Shown in pieces: positions 60,301 to 64,000 of a DNA stretch of 64,000 nt. A program made the position numbers and the translations under genes. Within the stretch, counting starts at the first letter, position 1. Each line of letters starts with the position of its first letter. Source of the DNA: Gymnothorax reevesii (taxonomy: Eukaryota > Chordata > Actinopteri > Anguilliformes > Muraenidae); assembly GCA_029721435.1 (NCBI GenBank), contig CM056577.1, positions 115,256,219 through 115,320,218 on the forward strand, written 5' to 3'. The notes under the pieces were generated by a model that saw only the letters and a list, made by a program, of their open reading frames with translations, was not told where the DNA came from and did no database searches.

Positions 60301-63275
60301 ACCTAGGATGCTGAAAATTTTATGGGAGGTGTATGGGATGACTCTTCATCACATATTAGACAGGTTTTTGATTTGACCTGCTTTTGACCGTTTTCTCGGT
60401 CAAATAGCGTCAGGTCAGCCGATTGTCGAAAATGGCGGCATGTTTTCTCATGGCTGCAACTTGGTATGGACGTGTCATGGTGATACTTGCTGTTTCCTTT
60501 AGAATTACAGCGTGATTTGGTTCATGATTTGGCCACCGGGGGGCTTTTAGTGAAAAATAGCAATTACATCCTTATGCCTTCAGCAAGGATGATCAGATTT
60601 TTATGGTAGGTGTGTGCGGTGACTCTTCATCCCATATTAGACGGATTTTTGATTTAACCTAATTTGGACCGTTGGTGTCCTCATATTGCTGCTTATCAAT
60701 ACCGTGAAAGGAGGATCTTCAGATTCTGGTTGCAGTTCGAAAACCTGGTTATTTATCCGCTTTGCGGATGCCTTGTGTACTGTAATGAACGACTCTTTTA
60801 TAACTCAGAAAGCGGTCACAGTTTTTGAAAACTTACCAGGTCTTCTAATTGAAACTTGGGGTTTCCAAGATTGGGCTGGTTCCAAGACTTCATCTTGTAA
60901 CAAAGTATCTAGTGCTGGAGACAATTTAGAAGTGAGAAAATAGTGACCTTTATTTGACTGAATGTTTATTTGTTTATTTAAAAGGATCCCCATTAGCTGA
61001 CGCCAAGACGACAGCTAGTCTTCCTGGGGTCCAGACAATACATACAAAACACAATAATTACAATGTCAATTGCTCACAATCTCGGTTAAAAGAGAAAAAA
61101 CAACAACACTGAAAATACTTATTAAAATATAAACACTAAAACAAGGAAAAGCAACACACCCTTCTTGCATCACATGACAAACCTCACTCAATCAAATAAT
61201 CAAGATGCTTTTATGAGAACATACATTCTTAATCTCTTTTTAAAACCAATTTTTCCCTTAATTTCATGAACCGCCACTGGAAGATTGTTCCAAAAGACAG
61301 TTGACCTGTAGAATACAGTCCTCTTCATAGAGTCAGACTTGGGTAGGGGTAGAGTAATCTGTCCACTATTTGCCCCTCTAGTGTAATGTGAATGCGTATT
61401 TGAGCATTAAATTATATTATCGTGAAGAAATTTAGGAGTCTGAGTGTTAATAATTCTATGAAAGTATATAAAAAAATTAGCAGATAGTCTATCCATGACC
61501 ATCAGCCAAGCAAGACGTTCATGCATTTCTGCAACACTAGTTCTTGAAGAACAACCAAGAACCAGTCTTGCAGCCTTGTTTGGAGCCACTTGTAATTTCC
61601 TTAGCAGACAGTTTGATGCCCAGACCATACAACTGAACAGTAATCTAAATGACATAAAACCAATGTACAAACAACACGACTAAACAACTGAGAATTGAGA
61701 AATGGTGCACATTTACGCGTTATGGCAACAGCTCTACCCATTTTGGCAACAACTTTGATGACGTGATCAGACCATGACAGTGTGCAATCAAGCCAAAGTC
61801 CCAGAAGCTTTACCTTTTTTACTTGCTGTATAGTTTGACCTTTTATTTGTATATTCATTTTAGGATCATCTGATAATCTATACCTAGAACCAAATATTAT
61901 ACTCATTGTTTTTGATATATTTAGAATAAGTTTATTTGTTTTGATCCAGTTATATAATTTGCTGATCTCACAAGACAGAACCTGATTAAGCTCTGAGCAT
62001 GTAGGGGCTGCATAATAAATAGTAGAATCATCAGCAAACATAGTCAATGTAGCCTTATTGAGTACATATGGCATATCATTAGTAAAAATTGAAAATAAAA
62101 GAGGTCCGAGGCAGCTTCCTTGGGGGACTCCGCAGTCCAGGGATTTGCTACAAGATAATGCACCATTAAAATAAACTCTTTGCGACCTCTCAGACAGGTA
62201 GCTCGTAAACCACTTAATTGCAGAGGAAGTAAAACCATAACTAATAAGTTTGGAAATCAAAATGTCATGGTCGATCACATCGAAGGCAGCACTGAAGTCA
62301 AGTAAAATTGTACCCACAAGCATTGAGTCATCAATTGATGTTAACCAGGTATCTGACATTTGTGTCATCGCAGTGCAGGTGGAATGACCAGACCTGTAAG
62401 CATGTTGGAACATTGTAGTTAAATCATTGTGAGAAAAGTAATCTTGCACTTGCTTAAATACAATCTTTTCCAATAATTTACTCAGAATAGGCAAAATGCT
62501 AATAGGCCTACTATTCGGACCACAGAAAGTTGTTTTTGTATCTTGTTTGGGTAAAGGAATGATCTTGCCCTCCTTCCAAAGTTTTGGACACACACCACTA
62601 ATCAGACATCTGTTGAATATGTGACAGATTGGTTTAGAAATATGTACAGCTGATAATTTCAACAGCCTACTATCCAAGTTGTCTGTACCAGCAGACCCAC
62701 CAACAGTCAAAGATCTCAGCATCATATCCACCTGCACAACATTAACTTGATGAAATTCAAAATAACACAGTTTATCCTTCATTATGAATTTTTTTATCAG
62801 CTCATCAGAGCTGGAATCAACGGTACAATCCATTTTCTCTCTAAGTTTAGAAACCTTATTAACAAAATAATCATTGAAATAATTTGCGATCTGTGTTGGC
62901 TTAGTCAAATAAACTCCATTCAATTCAACAAAAGAAGCACAGGTAGATTTTTTCCCCATGATTTCGTTGAGTACATTCCACATTCTTTTACTATCCGTAC
63001 CACTATCGGAGATTCTCTTTTGAAAATAATTTTTCTTTTCCACTCTGTTCAACTTGGTCACATGATTCCTTAAAGTACAATAGTGTTAGTGGCCTCTTCT
63101 CCTTGCTTATGTCATGTTATGTAATGTTTCTGTGGCTTTTGAATGGCAGATTCCAGCAGGTCTCCCCAGGTCATGGATCAGGAGGAGCCAGTTCCTGTGG
63201 AAAGACCCACTGAAGTAGTGATGGACGTTTCCGGCACCCTGCAGTCAAAGATCTTCTCCATCTTCTCCAAGCTGG
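39314..63275 (+). CDS. cfap69: CFAP69, cilia- and flagella-associated protein, exons 1-18 (3' end outside window)
   Basis: CFAP69 is an armadillo-like helical protein needed for sperm flagellum structure and for olfactory cilia; loss causes malformed sperm flagella in mammals. The reconstructed exons are 39314-39376 (tentative), 40254-40322, 45811-45876, 47040-47149, 47713-47789, 47869-47967, 50443-50595, 52036-52213, 53424-53547, 54145-54193, 54339-54460, 54840-55056, 55492-55656, 56010-56122, 56687-56805, 56901-56982, 58821-59013 and 63150-63275. All phases join without stops, giving 708 codons against about 940 in the mammalian protein. Diagnostic stretches include IAEIFKILNLCVEKAK, GGQLLFRSTEILWNLLE, VKSHHPL-like MKSHHPLVRNLKLSFNLEDF and FFEKEGVFLLLDLL. 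All introns read GT-AG except intron 11 (GC-AG). The remaining exons lie beyond 64000. Confidence 0.93.
39846..39859 (+). promoter_or_regulatory. RFX X-box-like site
   Basis: GTAACT AC GGCAAC matches the X-box layout GTNRCC-N(0-3)-RGYAAC at 11 of 12 defined positions. RFX factors bind such sites near ciliary gene promoters, and this one is about 400 bp upstream of cfap69 exon 2. It hints that transcription may start nearby, which would make exon 1 at 39314 doubtful or one of two starts. Confidence 0.45.
40254..40322 (+). CDS. cfap69: cfap69 exon 2
   Basis: Acceptor TTTTCGTCAG, donor TTCA|GTAAGT, phase 0 at both ends. It encodes MAGPMELSRVIHILEDPFS at its end, matching the MDLNRVIKLLEE region of mammalian CFAP69. 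Confidence 0.85.
40323..45810 (+). other. cfap69: cfap69 intron 2
   Basis: A 5.5-kb intron without accepted exons. It includes two related phrases near 42586 and 42752 (GTCGGAGTGGAC followed by GTTTGGACGGAA or GTTGGACGGAA), and an unassigned 76-codon frame at 43336-43566. No bounded transposon was identified. Confidence 0.6.
45811..45876 (+). CDS. cfap69: cfap69 exon 3
   Basis: STLEERHLFVLKKMVKRYQN plus GY, phase 0 at both ends. Acceptor TTTTCATAAG, donor TAT|GTATCC. It aligns residue by residue with the family's EEKQLKFVKKLVQCYQNG region. Confidence 0.92.
46610..46850. repeat. Dispersed repeat fragment with GTCCGTCCGTCGTCC
   Basis: It begins near CCCCTGCCCTCCAAAGAGGA and includes GGGGGCAATATGTCGACACC and a run of GTCCGTC words. 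A similar GGGCAATATTTCAATAAAG...GTCCG phrase occurs at 59490-59530, so both may belong to one dispersed family. The class is unknown. Confidence 0.35.
47040..47149 (+). CDS. cfap69: cfap69 exon 4
   Basis: Encodes LLKEIAEIFKILNLCVEKAK through DILRIC and a split glycine codon. Acceptor AATTCTGAAG, donor GCGG|GTAAGT, end phase 2. Confidence 0.93.
47713..47789 (+). CDS. cfap69: cfap69 exon 5
   Basis: LPLLKEKSSDEMFYAELVHE then SLSQM; acceptor TATCTCCAG, donor ATGG|GTATGC, end phase 1. Confidence 0.94.
47869..47967 (+). CDS. cfap69: cfap69 exon 6
   Basis: GYLMRVPSADVRLQICASIT through SKANAE. Acceptor GCTCGTTTCAG, donor GAAG|GTATGT, end phase 1. The short 79-bp intron before it is the smallest seen in the gene. 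Confidence 0.94.
48480..49140. repeat. Dispersed element with three 160-bp tandem units
   Basis: A (GTCC/GTCT)n-rich head at 48500-48530 is followed by three units of about 160 bp starting near 48667, 48826 and 48986. Each contains TTTTCAAGGTCAT and CCAAGGTCACAC or a variant. Coding potential is absent. It lies in cfap69 intron 6. Confidence 0.7.
49826..49857. repeat. (CAGT)n microsatellite
   Basis: Seven to eight perfect CAGT units in cfap69 intron 6. Confidence 0.9.
50338..50392. repeat. Direct duplication just upstream of cfap69 exon 7
   Basis: CATGTGTATTGTATGATGCA and five following bases occur twice with a 30-bp period, ending about 50 bp before the exon 7 acceptor. Confidence 0.85.
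50443..50595 (+). CDS. cfap69: cfap69 exon 7
   Basis: Acceptor ATCCGCTGCAG, in phase with exon 6; encodes LCPVSHGFRVQMVERSGIAE through TLLENQL-like ALLENQLEVRLQVLKTLQIL. Donor TCTG|GTACCT, end phase 1. An earlier CCTCCAG acceptor at 50394-50400 would lead into a stop. Confidence 0.9.
50706..51126. mobile_element. Possible hAT-type non-autonomous element
   Basis: The ends AGCTTCGTTTCCAC and the complement of the right end AGCTACATTTCCAC are imperfect inverted repeats of a style seen in fish hAT elements, with GGTACC/AGTACGGAC-like words inside. No clear 8-bp target duplication was found. Confidence 0.35.
51696..51775. repeat. Degenerate ATA/ATG trinucleotide repeat
   Basis: Repeated AATAATAAT with TGATAATAA interruptions in cfap69 intron 7. 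Confidence 0.85.
52036..52213 (+). CDS. cfap69: cfap69 exon 8
   Basis: Acceptor TTTGGCTGCAG; EVNCCKILKAQGARKICSHM through GGQLLFRSTEILWNLLENGD to SNMDCI and a split valine codon. Donor TTGT|GTAAGT, end phase 2. Its last bases and donor resemble the unit of the adjacent minisatellite. Confidence 0.95.
52202..52757. repeat. 28-bp minisatellite derived from the exon 8 splice junction
   Basis: About twelve units of 28-29 bp resembling GGACTGTATTGTGTAAGTAC followed by CTCTACAT. The first unit is the last 12 coding bases of exon 8 plus its splice donor and first intron bases. Units 2-12 occupy 52453-52757. A 214-bp hAT MITE separates unit 1 from unit 2. Several units keep a donor-like GTGTAAGT or GTGCAAGT. 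Confidence 0.9.
52231..52444. mobile_element. hAT-type MITE with perfect 8-bp target duplication
   Basis: The ends CAGGCGTGCCGCGTGTCCAA and the complement of GATTGGACACCCCTG are inverted repeats (TGTCCAATCTTA shared). It is flanked by CTCTACAT on both sides (52223-52230 and 52445-52452). There is no coding capacity. Insertion is 17 bp past the exon 8 boundary. Confidence 0.93.
53424..53547 (+). CDS. cfap69: cfap69 exon 9
   Basis: Acceptor TCTTCTCCAG; ALKDALLHQILNGFQQSHQQ through LRNDLLVILTLIADNPNAPLI. Donor CATT|GTAAGT, phase 0. Confidence 0.95.
54145..54193 (+). CDS. cfap69: cfap69 exon 10
   Basis: A 49-bp exon encoding ESGLAKQLILFAVFPE, matching the ECGFTKDLILFATFNE region of the family. 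Acceptor TTTCATCAG, donor GAAA|GTAAGT, end phase 1. Confidence 0.92.
54339..54460 (+). CDS. cfap69: cfap69 exon 11, followed by a GC donor
   Basis: KSHHPLVRNLKLSFNLEDFE through VVISKDIASLQ, phase 0. The only splice site that keeps the family alignment (LQ joined to LF) is CAG|GCATGT, a GC-type donor. Confidence 0.9.
54840..55056 (+). CDS. cfap69: cfap69 exon 12
   Basis: LFKEGQVLLALVQHLKPCEK through LHALSCLLSIAPLLPEDYMN to LCTKL. Acceptor TTTTCAAAAG, donor CTAG|GTTAGC, end phase 1. Confidence 0.94.
55492..55656 (+). CDS. cfap69: cfap69 exon 13
   Basis: DGNSGEGGGYHGNEITGDRK, then QMLGCVRLLSAMASLGNEAI and NQDLCDQGAIGQLL. Acceptor GTGAAAACAG (weak pyrimidine tract), donor CTTG|GTAAAT, end phase 1. 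Confidence 0.9.
55708..55885. repeat. Possible old hAT-type MITE remnant
   Basis: AGGGGTTTGTGATCACAGAG at the left and GGCCCTTATCCGATTGGGGC at the right, with GCAGGTTT and AAAGACCTGCA arms inside, recall the layout of the 52231 element. Termini are not clear. Confidence 0.25.
56010..56122 (+). CDS. cfap69: cfap69 exon 14
   Basis: ETIMQLELLNEEDAFTVDTM through IQQILSVLCENDLHRK, phase 0 end. Acceptor TTTATGCAG, donor GAAG|GTAAGA. Confidence 0.93.
56687..56805 (+). CDS. cfap69: cfap69 exon 15
   Basis: ELFGSAGVDMLTHFLRTSSG through LGHNKLILSTVDCV and a split tryptophan codon. Acceptor ATTAAACAG, donor TCTG|GTGAGC, end phase 2. Confidence 0.94.
56901..56982 (+). CDS. cfap69: cfap69 exon 16
   Basis: SCVVGCETTEDIFFEKEGVF and LLLDLLQ, phase 0 end. 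Acceptor TTTTTTTTAAG, donor TCAA|GTGAGT. Confidence 0.94.
57017..58356 (-). mobile_element. PIF/Harbinger-type element carrying only a Myb-like gene
   Basis: The ends GGCCCTCATTTAACAAACAT and the complement of the right end GGCCCTCATTTATCAGACTT are inverted repeats of the Harbinger style, with further subterminal similarity (TGGTGTA/TACACCA words). The 3-bp AAT occurs on both sides. The interior has a Myb/SANT-like reading frame on the minus strand but no recognisable DDE transposase. It lies within cfap69 intron 16. Confidence 0.75.
57650..58133 (-). pseudogene. Myb/SANT-like DNA-binding protein of a Harbinger element
   Basis: Reading on the minus strand: DFTEEEI near 58100, then FGSLTSGIKGAQKAAVWKTI and AAVNTVGVENQSAAEV at about 57930-58045, then KKWSDFKIATKKRAVA near 57780-57835. 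This is the Myb/SANT-like domain found in the second protein of PIF/Harbinger transposons and in NAIF1-type genes. Frameshifts and stops near the start and one lost base before KKWSD make it non-functional. The block at 57837-57928 has GT and AG ends and may be an intron. Confidence 0.7.
58821..59013 (+). CDS. cfap69: cfap69 exon 17
   Basis: SGPGNIDGVVLGTLLELCDN, then PKTPPHLHAWRGPKGLSAAS and LLLRVWRQEDREL. Acceptor TTTGATGCAG, donor GCTG|GTGGGT, end phase 1. It is GC-richer than the neighbouring exons. Confidence 0.95.
59740..60770. repeat. Dispersed element with three units of about 300 bp
   Basis: Three diverged tandem units contain TTTTGATTTGACCTACTTTT or variants (near 60065, 60368, 60648) and GACCACCAGGGGGCTTT or variants (near 59945, 60241, 60530). 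The phrase AACCTGGTTATT occurs at both ends (59770 and 60742). Coding capacity is absent; the class is unknown. It lies in cfap69 intron 17. Confidence 0.7.
60961..63085 (-). mobile_element. Non-LTR retrotransposon (CR1/L2-jockey type), 5'-truncated
   Basis: The minus-strand element contains the reverse transcriptase part of ORF2 and a 3' untranslated end with CAGCTAATGGGGATCC followed by short TTTA/AAAC-rich repeats, as in fish CR1/L2-like LINEs. No endonuclease domain precedes it, so the 5' end was lost, as is common on insertion. It is in opposite orientation to cfap69 within intron 17. Confidence 0.9.
61601..63061 (-). CDS. LINE ORF2 fragment: reverse transcriptase
   Basis: A 486-codon open frame covers the RT fingers and palm: GTDNLDSRLLKLSAVHISKP, LLDFSAAFDVIDHDILISKL, GVPQGSCLGPLLFSIFTNDM and the catalytic box MFADDST. 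Then comes LYNWIKTNKLILNISKTMSI and the LLGLWLDCTLSW region. It stops at 61601; a frameshifted continuation at 61407-61670 carries the C-terminal KLQVAPNKAARLVLGCSSRT block. The endonuclease is missing, so this is a dead but quite well-preserved copy. The frame opens before the Met, with TLRNHVTKLN just upstream. Confidence 0.92.
   Translation of the reverse strand: MTKLNRVEKKNYFQKRISDSGTDSKRMWNVLNEIMGKKSTCASFVELNGVYLTKPTQIANYFNDYFVNKVSKLREKMDCTVDSSSDELIKKFIMKDKLCYFEFHQVNVVQVDMMLRSLTVGGSAGTDNLDSRLLKLSAVHISKPICHIFNRCLISGVCPKLWKEGKIIPLPKQDTKTTFCGPNSRPISILPILSKLLEKIVFKQVQDYFSHNDLTTMFQHAYRSGHSTCTAMTQMSDTWLTSIDDSMLVGTILLDFSAAFDVIDHDILISKLISYGFTSSAIKWFTSYLSERSQRVYFNGALSCSKSLDCGVPQGSCLGPLLFSIFTNDMPYVLNKATLTMFADDSTIYYAAPTCSELNQVLSCEISKLYNWIKTNKLILNISKTMSIIFGSRYRLSDDPKMNIQIKGQTIQQVKKVKLLGLWLDCTLSWSDHVIKVVAKMGRAVAITRKCAPFLNSQLFSRVVCTLVLCHLDYCSVVWSGHQTVC
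63150..63275 (+). CDS. cfap69: cfap69 exon 18 (last in window)
   Basis: DSSRSPQVMDQEEPVPVERP, then TEVVMDVSGTLQSKIFSIFS and KL. It matches the family's VMDVSENIRAKIYAILGKL region. Acceptor GAATGGCAG, donor CTGG|GTGAGT, end phase 1. Confidence 0.94.
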
Positions 63276-64000
63276 GTGAGTGTGGTTTACTTTACCCTAG
63301 TGTGGGTCTCTTCAACACACATGGGTCATTTCATGTCAAGTGGACCAAAGGTGGAAAATCCACCCTCAGCTGAAATTCTGGAGAATCAAGATATTCATCT
63401 GGGTCATTCCATGCCAAGTGGACCAGTTTTTAAAGAGTTTGCACCACACCGTCTCAGAAAAATTGTGTTGTGGTGCAGACACTGGTCCCACTTGGCACAG
63501 AATGACCCTCCTAAAAAAATTATCTGAGATACTGCGAGTTGAAATTTTGGCCTCATTAGCATTCCCTTTGCTCTAGATTTTCTTCCATTTTTAAGTGCTT
63601 GGAAAATTCTCTCAGAATATAGATCTAAAGCTGTAAATTGGCAATCTTAACGCATATTATTAATTTGTGCTCAACTCTAATATACAAAATGTAGGACACA
63701 GGATTTTTCATCTAGTCATGGCTAAACACACGAAACAAAAACATTTAATTTTTTCGGGATTTTAGCAGCTTCCAAAATGGGAAGCATTGGGGCTAAGAAC
63801 ATGTTATGAGGTGTACTGAAAGGTGACTAACCGTACTGGTGAGATATGTCAGTGGTATTTTTTTTTTTTGAAGGCATTTTGCGGAAATTGCACCTTCAAA
63901 CCTTCCTTGTTATTTGAAAAAATGGTAAAAATAAATACCTTTAATTTTCTAGCCTGTTTAACAATGTGACAAATCTGACTAATCTGCCACTTTGCGTAGA
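63276..64000 (+). other. cfap69: Start of cfap69 intron 18
   Basis: No further exon is recognised before the window ends. Two similar phrases (GGGTCATTTCATGTCAAGTG at 63323 and GGGTCATTCCATGCCAAGTG at 63402) are about 80 bp apart, and TGGTCCCACTTGGCACAGAATGACCC near 63483-63508 looks like an inverted partner. Confidence 0.6.

Overview
The window is nuclear DNA of a vertebrate, most likely a ray-finned (teleost) fish. Evidence: GT-AG split genes with vertebrate-specific products, long AT-rich introns, many microsatellites, and a transposon mix typical of fish (Tc1/mariner, hAT, PIF/Harbinger, chromodomain Ty3/gypsy, CR1/L2-like LINE). The species cannot be named from the sequence. There are no prokaryotic features.

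Gene layout. Three protein-coding genes are supported. (1) pdik1l, minus strand: only its first coding exon (1198-1482) lies in the window and the rest is beyond the left edge. (2) lin28a, minus strand, 10041-27693: four coding exons give a complete 197-residue RNA-binding protein with a cold-shock domain and two CCHC zinc knuckles. (3) cfap69, plus strand, from about 39.3 kb past the right edge: 18 phase-consistent exons were reconstructed (708 codons, about three quarters of the usual protein). lin28a and cfap69 are head to head across roughly 11 kb of transposon-rich intergenic DNA. The three genes have no obvious joint function (a kinase, a let-7/mRNA-binding pluripotency factor, a ciliary/flagellar protein).

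Repeats by region. 0.5-1.2 kb: purine-rich degenerate array beside the pdik1l exon. 4.9-5.9 kb: small MITE and CpG-rich DNA. 8.5-9.1 and 20.6-21.4 kb: two copies of one inverted-repeat family, each carrying another element inside. 10.6-11.76 kb: decayed Tc1. 14-19.2 kb: two convergent Ty3/gypsy fragments, one with a nested hAT MITE. 24.8-25.1 kb: 20-bp minisatellite. 25.3-25.9 kb: unrecognised broken ORF. 30.9-37.2 kb: GA microsatellites, LTR-like stretches and a nearly intact Tc1 with inverted repeats of about 240 bp. cfap69 introns: 28-bp minisatellite copied from the exon 8 splice junction, hAT MITEs, a Harbinger element with a Myb-like gene, a LINE, and several tandem repeats.

Most notable. 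The cfap69 minisatellite (52202-52757) appears to derive from the gene's own exon-intron junction and carries decoy splice donors. lin28a has two possible in-phase first exons, one starting MGSVSN (LIN28A type) and one starting MAEG (LIN28B type). cfap69 intron 11 appears to use a GC-AG splice pair. I did not find a clearly new biological system; these are the best leads.
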